Positions 34,083 to 41,948 of a DNA stretch of 64,000 nt are shown here, piece by piece. Made by a program: the position numbers and the translations under genes. Source of the stretch: Bacteroidales bacterium (GTDB lineage Bacteria; Bacteroidota; Bacteroidia; Bacteroidales; P3); contig JAFZXE010000003.1 of assembly GCA_017616895.1 (NCBI GenBank), positions 1-64,000 on the forward strand, given 5' to 3'. The stretch's first letter is position 1. Each line of letters opens with the position of its first letter. The notes under the pieces were generated by a model. That model was given only the letters and a program-made list of their open reading frames with translations. It ran no database searches and had not been told where the DNA came from.

Positions 34083-34182
34083 TCCTTTTTATATAATTAA
34101 TACTTAAAGGCGCTATGTGTAGCGCTTGGAATTGACTGGTTATAAATGTATTATGTACTCAATTGTATGATACATAAGATTA

Positions 34183-34190
34183 CAAATATA
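34183..34190 (-). promoter_or_regulatory. -7 element of the polyene operon
   Basis: Leftward TATATTTG, 101 bp ahead of the ammonia-lyase ATG. No clear TTTG at -33, which may mean activator dependence. Confidence 0.5.
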
Positions 34191-34207
34191 ATCATTTTCT
34201 TAAGATT

Positions 34208-34236
34208 GTGCCGATTATTTTCGGCACTTTCTTTTT
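34208..34236. terminator. Hairpin between two leftward units
   Basis: Stem GTGCCGA / TCGGCAC with loop TTATTT. The T-run follows on the plus strand, while the gene that ends nearby (34307) runs leftward, so its action as terminator for that gene is uncertain. Confidence 0.4.
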
Positions 34237-34306
34237 TACCTAGTGTTGCACTTACAAGTTGAATTTAAGTACGGATATTCCTACACCTACAGAAAAAATC
34301 CGACAC

Positions 34307-35707
34307 TCATTTTTTTTGTTTGAGCAGAGGCCGTATGTCCAGCACGGTGTCGTTCTCTATCTTGATGGTTTTTTCGAAGGATTCATGGCCCCAGGCTTCT
34401 ATGAGTATGCTGTATTTCCCGTTTGGTACGGGGGCAATATAACCACCATCCTGATACTCATACCAGTGACGGCCCTTTATCGTTATTTTGGCATTGAGGT
34501 TATTCTCCGCTGACCAGTCGTTGATTCCTCTGAATTGCACTCTATATACATGGCGCCGCAAAAGACGGTACAAGAAGTCATATAGAGGCTTTACCGACGC
34601 CACTTCGTCGGGGTGATAGCAAACGAAACTTCGGTATCCTTTTGGCCCGGTCAGCTCTATTTCGAATGTGCCTCCGTCAAGAAATGGGCCTGGACCTATT
34701 ACATAATCTTTTACGGTGTCAAAGGCGGCTACACATTGAGCCAACGTGTCGAGTTCGGCCTTTGTGAGGGCAAAGTCAAATGCCATATCAGTGCGATTCG
34801 AATTATCTACTACCCATGAATAGTCACATCTGCGAAAATAGAAACGCCCGTTCTCAACTCGCAGAGACATCGGTGTACTCAGCCCTCCTTGCAGCGTAAG
34901 TCTGACTATTGTTTTTTTGCGCTGTGGATACTCCAGGTTTCGCTCACCCATAGGTTCAAGATAAACTGATTTATAGTATGAGTTTAAGCGTGCCCACTCA
35001 AACTCGGCGGCATAGTCGGTTACGGTGTCTGTAAGCCAGTTCTCTTTCACTTCTGGCATGGGTACATACCAGCGTTTGTTTGATGCGCGTGGTTTGCGCA
35101 CTCTGCGGTCATGCTTTATCCCCATTCGGTGTTCCATCTGGCAGATGGGATAGTAGAGGTAGTCGTATGTCTTCCGGTCTTTCAGATAGCAGTATTTCAG
35201 GTATGGCAACACCGTGTCAATCGTGTATGTGCGCCAGTGCGGTAGCGGATAATAGATGTCTTTAGCCATTGTCAAGGCCAAGCTTGCGTAGTTTGGACGA
35301 TGTGGCCAACTGTTGGTGTCCATTTCATTCAGGTTGGCCTTGTATTTTGCTTCTTTTGCATGAAGCAAACTGTCTTTCTCTTGCCGCGAACGATATCGGC
35401 TGTAGGTAAAGTATTCATCGTTTCGAATCACAAACTCTATGACGGTATCGTTGCGCAAGTCGAGTAAAATCTCGTCAAGACCATACGAAAGGCTGCAACG
35501 CCCTCGTGGCAGTTCAACCCGAATAACTCCATTGGAATCAGATTCAACAAAGAGTACTTTGACCATCCCGTCGCAAGCCACATGTGCTGTACCATAGTAT
35601 GGATAAGGCGAATTGATAATCCGTGCCTCAAGTTTTACCGTCTGAGCCTTGGCGATGGCGCCTAATGCGAGAAGTGCAGCAAGTATGATTATAGACTTGT
35701 TCCTCAT
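34307..35707 (-). CDS. Exported protein of unknown function
   Basis: 466 aa. Signal peptide at 1-21 (RNKSIIILAALLALGAIAKAQ). The middle region is rich in Tyr and Arg (YYPLPHWRTYTID, DRKTYDYLYYPICQMEHRMG); the last 70 residues (YQDGGYIAPVPNGKYSILIEAWGHES) look like a carboxypeptidase-regulatory or PEGA-like beta-sandwich. No family recognised. Third gene of a three-gene unit, 9 bp after the previous stop. Confidence 0.75.
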   Translation of the reverse strand: MRNKSIIILAALLALGAIAKAQTVKLEARIINSPYPYYGTAHVACDGMVKVLFVESDSNGVIRVELPRGRCSLSYGLDEILLDLRNDTVIEFVIRNDEYFTYSRYRSRQEKDSLLHAKEAKYKANLNEMDTNSWPHRPNYASLALTMAKDIYYPLPHWRTYTIDTVLPYLKYCYLKDRKTYDYLYYPICQMEHRMGIKHDRRVRKPRASNKRWYVPMPEVKENWLTDTVTDYAAEFEWARLNSYYKSVYLEPMGERNLEYPQRKKTIVRLTLQGGLSTPMSLRVENGRFYFRRCDYSWVVDNSNRTDMAFDFALTKAELDTLAQCVAAFDTVKDYVIGPGPFLDGGTFEIELTGPKGYRSFVCYHPDEVASVKPLYDFLYRLLRRHVYRVQFRGINDWSAENNLNAKITIKGRHWYEYQDGGYIAPVPNGKYSILIEAWGHESFEKTIKIENDTVLDIRPLLKQKK

Positions 35708-35716
35708 AGCCAGTCT

Positions 35717-36859
35717 TTAGTTGTCTCCTAGCGCCACTGGTCGAACTTTGTAGTAGACGTAAAAATAATCAGTGCTTTCTATTCCAGCGTACTTGTTAGT
35801 ATGTATTCCCTCGACATAAAACCACCTGTCCTTGCCCCAAAACTCCGCTCTTCCTGACGGTTTCCAGTATGGACCTGTTTGGTAAACATAAGGCCTTCCG
35901 ACTCGCTTGCTGGCGGAGTCGTAAGGATAGATATATACATACCCTTGCTCATAGTCATAGTCGTCCCATATAGTGCCGCCGATAAAACCATCCTTCGACA
36001 TTTTCATTCCGCACGGTACCATATATGTTGAATCGTGGAACAGGCGGGTGCAGCAGAAGTCTCCTCCCGCGAGTTCAATGAAAGGTATGTGCTCAAAATT
36101 GTAGAACCTGCACTCACTCATGTCCTCGATAGTGACGTCCTGATCTCGTCCCCATACCATAAAAATGGCGGTATCTTCTGCATTGGGGTTTCTCTCCGAG
36201 TTGAGGTACTCCCAATTCCCCGAAAGCTGTGCGGCAGAGTCGAATTCAGCGGCTTCTAACTCGACATAATTGAAAGTTGCGGCGTTCATAATCGGGTCGT
36301 CCCATGGCGTTAGATTAGCCGAGAGGGCATTATGGTTGGGCAGCAGGGTTAAATGGATGCCGTCGGACTCTTTGTATATATTAAAGTACCCGTCTTCTCG
36401 TACAACATCCACGCCTAACAGATAATCATTCAGAATCGCTATTTTGTCATACTCGTGTATCGACATATATATAAAGCACACTTTGTCATTGCGGTGGGGG
36501 TACCAGTTGTCCTCTCGGCGCAAGTCGATGATGCCGTCATCGCTGACAAAACCGTCTAGCGGCAGCCTGTAAACAAATCTTACAGTATCAATCCGCTTAA
36601 GCAACACGACTGTATCGCCATGACGTTCATACGGGATTGAATCGATTTTATCTATCACCAGAATATTACATGATTGAGCCAATATTGCATAGCAGGGGCC
36701 GTCGTTGCTTGAGTCCCAATAACACCAAATGGCGACAGTCATAGAGTCTCCCTCAATACCACAAGATATTCCATATTCTGAAGGATTGTCCTGTGCCGAT
36801 AGGGTGGTCCCGATGGCAAGGAGTATCGCAAATATGGCTGAGAGTCTTTTCATCTGCAT
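35717..36859 (-). CDS. Exported protein of unknown function
   Basis: 380 aa. Signal peptide at 1-22 (MKRLSAIFAILLAIGTTLSAQ). The mature part is acidic and rich in Asp, Tyr and Trp, probably beta-structured, with several Cys (GISCGIEGD, FCCTRLF). No family recognised. ATG is possible at 36859 or 36853. Nine bp after the preceding stop and 9 bp before the next gene, so it is co-transcribed with both. Confidence 0.75.
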   Translation of the reverse strand: MQMKRLSAIFAILLAIGTTLSAQDNPSEYGISCGIEGDSMTVAIWCYWDSSNDGPCYAILAQSCNILVIDKIDSIPYERHGDTVVLLKRIDTVRFVYRLPLDGFVSDDGIIDLRREDNWYPHRNDKVCFIYMSIHEYDKIAILNDYLLGVDVVREDGYFNIYKESDGIHLTLLPNHNALSANLTPWDDPIMNAATFNYVELEAAEFDSAAQLSGNWEYLNSERNPNAEDTAIFMVWGRDQDVTIEDMSECRFYNFEHIPFIELAGGDFCCTRLFHDSTYMVPCGMKMSKDGFIGGTIWDDYDYEQGYVYIYPYDSASKRVGRPYVYQTGPYWKPSGRAEFWGKDRWFYVEGIHTNKYAGIESTDYFYVYYKVRPVALGDN

Positions 36860-36868
36860 TAAAAAAGA

Positions 36869-37261
36869 TTAGCGTCCGAACCAACATGTCATAACCAAAC
36901 TGTCCTGTTCCGATACGGACTTGGCACGATATTTGACGAATAGTTTGTGGTAGTACCAGTCGTATGCTGGCCATTTCTCGTCAATGTGCCCTATCATTGC
37001 GTGTTCCCAGGGTTGGCTGCTGCCGTCTGTGATTGTAAGAAAAAGTGTGTCTGATAACTCTCCAGCAAATGACAGTCGCACACAATCAACAAGTGCGTCG
37101 GAATCTGTTACTATGCTGTCCGTCATCGTCTCGGTTGTGGGATGTAGCACTATTCTACCATCATATTTCGAGCCAATGCTCGACATCATCAAGTATGCCC
37201 CGGCAAGAATAGCCAATATTATTGCAAGAATCACTGATGCTATCGCCAACGCTTTTTTCAT
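36869..37261 (-). CDS. Membrane-anchored protein of unknown function
   Basis: 130 aa from ATG 37261. One N-terminal transmembrane helix (ALAIASVILAIILAILAGAY) and a soluble domain of about 105 residues (SDALVDCVRLSFAGELSDTLFLTITDG, DWYYHKLFVKYRAK) outside the cytoplasm. Unknown family. First gene of the three-gene secreted-protein unit, behind a good promoter. Confidence 0.7.
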   Translation of the reverse strand: MKKALAIASVILAIILAILAGAYLMMSSIGSKYDGRIVLHPTTETMTDSIVTDSDALVDCVRLSFAGELSDTLFLTITDGSSQPWEHAMIGHIDEKWPAYDWYYHKLFVKYRAKSVSEQDSLVMTCWFGR

Positions 37262-37312
37262 AGGCTGATTTTGACGTTTTGTGAGGCCGTCTCCTTCTGT
37301 CAATATCAGTTG

Positions 37313-37340
37313 CAAAGATACGCATTTTTCTGATTGCAAA
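37313..37340 (-). promoter_or_regulatory. Promoter of the three-gene secreted-protein operon
   Basis: Leftward TTTG (37340-37337), 16 bases, TATCTTTG (37320-37313). The -33 element overlaps the end of the kor terminator. Confidence 0.65.
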
Positions 37341-37374
37341 AAAGGCTCGCCAGCGATAATGGCGAGCCTTTTCT
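37338..37374 (-). terminator. Terminator of the kor operon
   Basis: Stem AAAAGGCTCGCCA / TGGCGAGCCTTTT with a short loop, then TTTTTT on the leftward strand. Confidence 0.9.
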
Positions 37375-37392
37375 CAGATAGGTTAAAACCTC

Positions 37393-37944
37393 TTACAGGA
37401 CCTGGACGGGTTCGATAAGGCCTTTACCGATCTCGATTGCCTCTTCGTTCTGCGGGATGAGTCCCCAGTGACGCTGCGGCAGCGAGTGCTCAAGTCCTTC
37501 GTGGATGTACTGTTTATCGACGATGGGTTTCAGCTTGAGGAAACCACCGAGGACCACCATGTTGAACACCTTCGAGATGCCCATTTCCTGAGCCTTGGCG
37601 GTGGCAGCAATCTTATAGATGCTGATGTCCTTGCGGGTAGGCTCGTGGGTGATGCCGTTGGGGTCGTAAATCAATAGGCCGCCAGGCTTCACGCTGCTCT
37701 CGAACTTGTCGAGCGACTGCTGGTTGAGGATGATGGCGGTGTCGAACTGGTTGATGATGGGCGAGCTAATGCGCTCGTCGCTGATAATCACCGACACATT
37801 GGCGGTACCACCGCGCATTTCGGGACCGTAGCTGGGCATCCAGCTCACTTCCTTGTCTTGCATTACTCCGGAATAGGCCAAAATCTTACCCATTGAGAGA
37901 ACTCCCTGTCCTCCGAATCCGGCTATGATTATTTCTTCTGTCAT
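37393..37944 (-). CDS. korC: 2-oxoacid:ferredoxin oxidoreductase, gamma subunit
   Basis: 183 aa. GFGGQGVLSMGKILA and SYGPEMRGGTANVSVIIS are the hallmark motifs of the gamma domain. Part of a four-subunit enzyme that makes acyl-CoA from a 2-oxoacid, CoA and oxidised ferredoxin, probably 2-oxoglutarate to succinyl-CoA. Last gene of the fdx-alpha-beta-gamma operon; the gap to beta holds a 9-bp tandem repeat. Confidence 0.93.
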   Translation of the reverse strand: MTEEIIIAGFGGQGVLSMGKILAYSGVMQDKEVSWMPSYGPEMRGGTANVSVIISDERISSPIINQFDTAIILNQQSLDKFESSVKPGGLLIYDPNGITHEPTRKDISIYKIAATAKAQEMGISKVFNMVVLGGFLKLKPIVDKQYIHEGLEHSLPQRHWGLIPQNEEAIEIGKGLIEPVQVL

Positions 37945-37973
37945 CTTTTTTCGTTTTTTTGTTTGATTAATAA

Positions 37974-38018
37974 GTCTTATAGGTCTTATAGGACTTATAG
38001 GTCCTATAGGGCTTATTG
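37974..38018. repeat. 5 x 9-bp tandem repeat, GTCTTATAG type
   Basis: GTCTTATAG, GTCTTATAG, GACTTATAG, GTCCTATAG, GGCTTATTG, ending one base before the korB stop codon. A related 9-bp array lies at 40987-41040. Confidence 0.88.
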
Positions 38019-38019
38019 A

Positions 38020-38868
38020 TTACTGCATAACGCTCAGCGGGTGGTCAACTGCGAGACGTGCCACATCGACGTTCTCGACCAGCTTGCCGTCAACCTTGAT
38101 GTCTCCAACGGGGTAGTTGGGCATCATGTTGTCTTCCATCCACTTGTTGGCCTGTACCGGGGTCATCTTCCAGCCGGAGTTGCAGTTGGAGAGGATTTCG
38201 ACGAAGCTGAGGCCTTTCTTCAGTTTCTGGTTTTCGAAAGCTTTGCGGATAGCGGCTTTGGCTTTGCGCACAGCGGCAGGGGTCTGCACACTCTGACGGG
38301 TCACATAGTAGGTGCCGGGCAGGGTGGAGATAAGCTCGGTGATACGCAGGGGGTAGCCGTTGATATCGACGCGACGGCCGTAAGGCGTGGTGGCGCTCTT
38401 CATGCCGATCAGCGTGGTGGGAGCCATCTGACCACCGGTCATACCGTAGATACCGTTGTTCACGAAAATCATGGTGATGTTCTCACCGCGGTTGCAGGCG
38501 TGGATGGTCTCGGCGGTACCGATAGCTGCGAGGTCGCCGTCGCCCTGATAGGTGAACACGAAAGTGTCGGGGTTAAGACGTTTCACAGCGGTAGCCAGCG
38601 CGGGAGCACGACCGTGGGCGGCCTCCTGGAAGTCGATGTCGAAATAGTTGTAGGCCAGCACGGAGCATCCTACGGGCGATACGCCTACTACATTGTCCTG
38701 AATGCCCATCTCGTCGATGACTTCGGCGACGAGGCGGTGGGTGGTGCCGTGACCGCAACCCGGGCAATAGTGCATGACCGCGTCGGTGAGCACTTTAGTT
38801 TTGGTGTAAACCTCGGTGTAACCTTGGTTCAACAGCTCTTGTTTGCGAGCTTCTATATCTTGATTCAT
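38020..38868 (-). CDS. korB: 2-oxoacid:ferredoxin oxidoreductase, beta subunit (TPP-binding)
   Basis: 282 aa. HYCPGCGHGTTHRLVAEVID at the start and the TPP/Mg motif TYQGDGDLAAIGTAETIHACNRGEN near residue 100, with FVNNGIYGMTGGQMAPTT. The ATG at 38868 is used; a TTG three codons upstream is less likely. The catalytic centre of the complex, acting with the alpha subunit. Confidence 0.95.
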   Translation of the reverse strand: MNQDIEARKQELLNQGYTEVYTKTKVLTDAVMHYCPGCGHGTTHRLVAEVIDEMGIQDNVVGVSPVGCSVLAYNYFDIDFQEAAHGRAPALATAVKRLNPDTFVFTYQGDGDLAAIGTAETIHACNRGENITMIFVNNGIYGMTGGQMAPTTLIGMKSATTPYGRRVDINGYPLRITELISTLPGTYYVTRQSVQTPAAVRKAKAAIRKAFENQKLKKGLSFVEILSNCNSGWKMTPVQANKWMEDNMMPNYPVGDIKVDGKLVENVDVARLAVDHPLSVMQ

Positions 38869-38921
38869 ATTCTTCAAATTATTTTGTTGATTAGTGATTA
38901 GTGGTTGCTTGGCGAAAGAAC

Positions 38922-38958
38922 TCTTTTGTCATTTCACTCTTCACAATTCACTTTTCAC
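38922..38958 (+). repeat. NNTTCAC heptamer array between korA and korB
   Basis: TTTGTCA, then TTTCACTCTTCACAATTCAC and TTTTCAC. The same family occurs between ferredoxin and korA. Confidence 0.7.
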
Positions 38959-38962
38959 AAAT

Positions 38963-40045
38963 TTATTTTATAATTTTGTTCTCAAGTGCTTCGAGTACCT
39001 CGGTCGGGGTGGGGATGATACCGCCGAAACGGCCGAAGTGTTCGGTCTTCACGTTGCACTCGGTGGCGAGGCGCACATCCTCGATCATCTGACCGGCGCT
39101 CATCTCCACGCAGAGGATACCCTTCACGTGTTTGGCGACCTCGGCCAGCTGCTTGGTCGGGAACGGGAAGAGGGTGATCAGGCGGAACAGACCGACCTTG
39201 ATGCCCTTTTCGCGAGCCATCTGCATAGCCTTCATGGCGATACGGCTTGACGAACCGTAAGCGACGAAGATATAGTCGGCGTCGTCGCAGTTGAGCATTT
39301 CGTAGCGGACTTCTTTCTCTTTCATCTCGGCATACTTGGCCTGGAGTTTGTGGTTGAAGACCTCCTGGCGGGCGGAGTCGAGTTCGAGCGAAGTGATGAT
39401 GTTGTGTGGACGGTTGGCGGGTTTGCCCCAGGTGCCCCAAGGAGCGTTCTTGCGGCGCTCTTCTTCAGTCCAGCGAGGCACATAGTCGCGGGTGTAGAGC
39501 TTCTCCATGCACTGTCCGATAGCACCGTCGGAGAGGATGAGGACAGGATTGCGATATTTGAAAGCGATGTCCCAAGCGTCGAAGACGAAGTCGTACATCT
39601 CCTGGACGCTGGCGGGGGCGAGGGTGTAGAGCTGGTAGTCACCGTGTCCACCGCCCTTCACGCTCTGGAAGTAGTCGCTCTGCGAAGGCTGGATGGTGCC
39701 CAATCCGGGACCGCCGCGCATCACGTTGACCACCAAGCAGGGGATTTCGGCGCCGGCGAGGTAGGTCAAGCCTTCCTGCATCAGCGAAATTCCGGGAGAC
39801 GAGCTCGATGTGGCGACCTTCTTGCCGGTAGCGGCACCGCCATAGACCATATTGATTGATGCCATCTCGCTCTCGGCCTGGAGAACTACCATTCCGGTCT
39901 CCTCCCAAGGTTTTTCGGCCATAAGGGTTTCCATAACTTCGGATTGCGGGGTAATAGGATAGCCGAAATAGCCATCGGTACCGCTGGCAATCATTGCTCG
40001 GGCAATAGCCTCGTTGCCCTTCATCAGTTTCAGTTCTTTTGCCAT
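38963..40045 (-). CDS. korA: 2-oxoacid:ferredoxin oxidoreductase, alpha subunit
   Basis: 360 aa. KGNEAIARAMIASGTDGYFGYPITPQSEVMETL is the alpha-subunit start; VLQAESEMASINMVYGGAATGKKVATSSSSPG follows, and the C-terminal domain (FVAYGSSSRIAMKAM, CVEMSAGQMIEDVRLATE) completes it. The gap to beta (38869-38962) holds an NNTTCAC heptamer array and no gene. Confidence 0.95.
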   Translation of the reverse strand: MAKELKLMKGNEAIARAMIASGTDGYFGYPITPQSEVMETLMAEKPWEETGMVVLQAESEMASINMVYGGAATGKKVATSSSSPGISLMQEGLTYLAGAEIPCLVVNVMRGGPGLGTIQPSQSDYFQSVKGGGHGDYQLYTLAPASVQEMYDFVFDAWDIAFKYRNPVLILSDGAIGQCMEKLYTRDYVPRWTEEERRKNAPWGTWGKPANRPHNIITSLELDSARQEVFNHKLQAKYAEMKEKEVRYEMLNCDDADYIFVAYGSSSRIAMKAMQMAREKGIKVGLFRLITLFPFPTKQLAEVAKHVKGILCVEMSAGQMIEDVRLATECNVKTEHFGRFGGIIPTPTEVLEALENKIIK

Positions 40046-40116
40046 TGTATTTTTGTTTTTTTGTTTGCGTGATTGGTGATTAGTGAGAGTGTGTTAGCTT
40101 TTCTGAACGTGAATAA

Positions 40117-40159
40117 TCACATTTGTCAATTCACATTTCACAATTCACATTTCACTCAT
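40117..40159 (+). repeat. TTTGTC-(NNTTCAC)n array between the ferredoxin gene and korA
   Basis: TTTGTC, AATTCAC, ATTTCAC, AATTCAC, ATTTCAC, TCATCAC: five heptamers after the conserved TTTGTC start. Confidence 0.8.
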
Positions 40160-40166
40160 CACTAAT

Positions 40167-40385
40167 TTAACACTTGATTTTGTAAACCGAGATAACGCCG
40201 TCCGGGCATACCATAGCGCAGCTGGCGCATCCGATGCATTTGTCATTCACGGTTTCGGTGTAGTTGTAACCCTTGCCGTTTACATTTTTCGACAGTGCGA
40301 TGCATTGCACAGGGCATGCGGCGAGGCATACTGCGCAACCCTTGCAACGTTCCGTGTCGATTACGATTTGTCCTTTAAATGCCAT
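40167..40385 (-). CDS. korD: 2x[4Fe-4S] ferredoxin subunit of the kor complex
   Basis: 72 aa. Two cluster motifs, CKGCAVCLAACP (about 14-25) and CIGCASCAMVCP (about 51-62). The 4Fe-4S delta-type subunit that receives electrons from the TPP centre. First gene of the operon, with a promoter 54 bp upstream. Confidence 0.94.
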   Translation of the reverse strand: MAFKGQIVIDTERCKGCAVCLAACPVQCIALSKNVNGKGYNYTETVNDKCIGCASCAMVCPDGVISVYKIKC

Positions 40386-40439
40386 AGTTTTAGATTTATG
40401 TGATTAATAAAATATTTTTCCTCCTTAAAAGTCGGACTG

Positions 40440-40470
40440 CAAAGTTACTAAAAATTCTTTCTATATACAA
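40440..40470 (-). promoter_or_regulatory. Promoter of the kor operon
   Basis: Leftward TAACTTTG (40447-40440) with TTGT (40470-40467) 19 bases upstream. Confidence 0.7.
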
Positions 40471-40660
40471 CTATAATTTTTTTACACTATCCTCCATCTC
40501 TACCTAATCTCTAGAAATCAATCTACTATGAAACCTGTTATCCTCATTCCCGAGTCATACCGTAAGCCCCGCAACCACTCTAAAGCTTACACGCATACAA
40601 TACAGCATCCCCAATGCTCTAATTCTATCTGTAACCCACATTTTTCGATGTAAAAAAAAG

Positions 40661-40900
40661 GTAAAAGCGGAATAGGCGCAGCCTAGGAGAAAAGTAAGGT
40701 CAGTATAAGGTCAGTAAAGGGTCAGTATAAAACCAGTAGATACCCCATGTGGGTAAAATGTAGGAGCAAACTAGGCCAGAAGTAAAAGAAAAGTAGTCCA
40801 AAAGTAAAAGAAATGTAAAAGAAAAGTAAAACAAAAGTAGGAGAAATGTAAAAGAAATGTAGGTCAAAAGTAGGTGAAAAGTAAAAGAAAAGTAGGCGCC
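40661..40900. repeat. 11-bp-phased dispersed repeat array, copy 2
   Basis: From 40698 on, almost every unit is exactly 11 bp: GGTCAGTATAA, GGTCAGTAAAG, GGTCAGTATAA, AACCAGTAGAT, then AAGAAAAGTAG-type units to the end. The head 40700-40758 equals 7049-7107 at 57 of 59 positions. The gap 40386-41056 (671 bp) holds the kor promoter, this array, a palindrome pair and a 9-bp array; the stretch 40471-40660 shows nothing I can name. No gene is supported. Confidence 0.9.
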
Positions 40901-40946
40901 AATTTCTTCTTTTTGGGATGGAACTAAAACAAATCAGGGACGAAAA

Positions 40947-40979
40947 AGTCCAATTGGACTCCCTTAGTCCAATTGGACA
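40947..40979. other. Pair of identical palindromes, GTCCAATTGGAC
   Basis: Two copies of the 12-bp palindrome GTCCAATTGGAC (40948-40959 and 40967-40978), each preceded by A, 19 bp apart. They could be paired operator sites or fold together as a 12-bp hairpin with a 7-base loop. No gene begins close by. Confidence 0.75.
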
Positions 40980-40986
40980 TCTTAAA

Positions 40987-41040
40987 CCTATTAGCCCTAC
41001 AAGCTTTATAAGACTTATAGGACCTATTAGCCCTACAGCC
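40987..41040. repeat. 6 x 9-bp tandem repeat, CCTATTAGC type
   Basis: CCTATTAGC, CCTACAAGC, TTTATAAGA, CTTATAGGA, CCTATTAGC, CCTACAGCC. Related to the array at 37974-38018 by the CTTATAGG core. Confidence 0.8.
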
Positions 41041-41056
41041 CTCTTAAGTCAAAAAA

Positions 41057-41491
41057 TCATTTTTTCCCTCCGCGGCCGTTGGGCATTGGTGCCGACGTGC
41101 GTCTTTTTATCAAGTCGTATGCCTGCCACTTTCCGTTGCGCTTTCTCAACTCAATCTCTCTCGAGTTTCTCTTCCTCGGTGTCTTCTTGTGCCACACCGC
41201 TGTCGCCGTCGTGTCGCTCGTCAGTTTAACGTTTGTTATCCTCACCTTCGCCGGCAGGTCCTGTTCTATCACTTTCCTGTCCGTCTGTGCTAGGAGCGTA
41301 CGGGCTGTCCCCAGCGTCTCTTTCTTTGTTTCCTCCGAGGCGTATTTTTCTGCCCTGTTCACATCGAAGTTCGCCAGCGACCAAATATATTCGTACGCCA
41401 CGTTTTTCACAGCCTTCTTCTCGGCTGATTTCTCGCATGCGCAGCTGCAGAAAAGCATCAGCGCGCATATAGAATAAACTGTTAGTTTCAT
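41057..41491 (-). CDS. Small lipoprotein, DUF4878-like
   Basis: 144 aa from ATG 41491. Lipoprotein signal KLTVYSICALMLFCSCACEK. The mature part (VKNVAYEYIWSLANFDVNRAEKYASEETK, then ITNVKLTSDTTATAVWHK) has the NTF2-like pattern of DUF4878 lipoproteins: an early helix, then strands with a WHK turn. The C-terminus is very basic (RRTSAPMPNGRGGKK). The role is unknown. Confidence 0.72.
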   Translation of the reverse strand: MKLTVYSICALMLFCSCACEKSAEKKAVKNVAYEYIWSLANFDVNRAEKYASEETKKETLGTARTLLAQTDRKVIEQDLPAKVRITNVKLTSDTTATAVWHKKTPRKRNSREIELRKRNGKWQAYDLIKRRTSAPMPNGRGGKK

Positions 41492-41508
41492 AGTATTCTT
41501 TTCAAAAC

Positions 41509-41538
41509 AAAAGCGACTACACTGGTGTAGTCGCTTTT
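41509..41538 (-). terminator. Terminator after the acidic lipoprotein gene
   Basis: Stem AAAAGCGACTACAC / GTGTAGTCGCTTTT with a two-base apex, T-rich on both strands, 30 bp after the 41569 stop. Confidence 0.88.
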
Positions 41539-41568
41539 GCACGGTTATTTAAGACCTTTCAGAGTCTA

Positions 41569-41913
41569 TTAGCGACGTCTGGGTTTTGCGGTAACGGTAC
41601 CGTCGTTGTTGGTCTTAACTTCGATTTTGCCATCGCTGACCTCTACTTTGTTCTCACCAGCGGCAACTGATACGCCACCTTCGTCTTTCTTAACCTCAAC
41701 CTTGGGGGTAGATTTCTTGGCGGGAGCAGCCTGTGCGGGAGCCTCCTCAACGGCCTCAGCGACCTCTACGGGAGCCTCTTCGATGGTCTCTTCAACAACC
41801 TCCTCAACGGGGGTGCTGTCGATAACTTCCTCAGCGGGTTTGTTGTTGTGGCAAGCCACGGTCAGACCCATAACTGCAACTGCAAGAGCGATGTTTCTTA
41901 CGATAGTTTTCAT
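41569..41913 (-). CDS. Acidic, low-complexity lipoprotein
   Basis: 114 aa. Lipoprotein signal ending GLTVACHNNKP. Then a Glu/Val/Ala-rich stretch (EEVVEETIEEAPVEVAEAVE), a Pro/Ala/Lys hinge, and a repetitive beta part (GGVSVAAGENKVEVSDGKIE, VKTNNDGTVTA) before a basic end KPRRR. Probably an extended outer-membrane-anchored spacer protein. No family recognised. Confidence 0.75.
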   Translation of the reverse strand: MKTIVRNIALAVAVMGLTVACHNNKPAEEVIDSTPVEEVVEETIEEAPVEVAEAVEEAPAQAAPAKKSTPKVEVKKDEGGVSVAAGENKVEVSDGKIEVKTNNDGTVTAKPRRR

Positions 41914-41948
41914 GTTTTTTCTTTTTTAAAGTTATTTTTGTGAATTGA

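Noticed and set aside
38041..38901. Rightward open frame of 286 codons opposite korB
   Set aside because: Antisense shadow of a complete enzyme gene, covered on the other strand with strong motifs.
40918..41229. Possible 103-codon gene in the gap after the second 11-bp array
   Set aside because: It crosses the palindrome pair and the 9-bp array and runs into the lipoprotein gene on the other strand; low-complexity Ser/Pro/Ile sequence.
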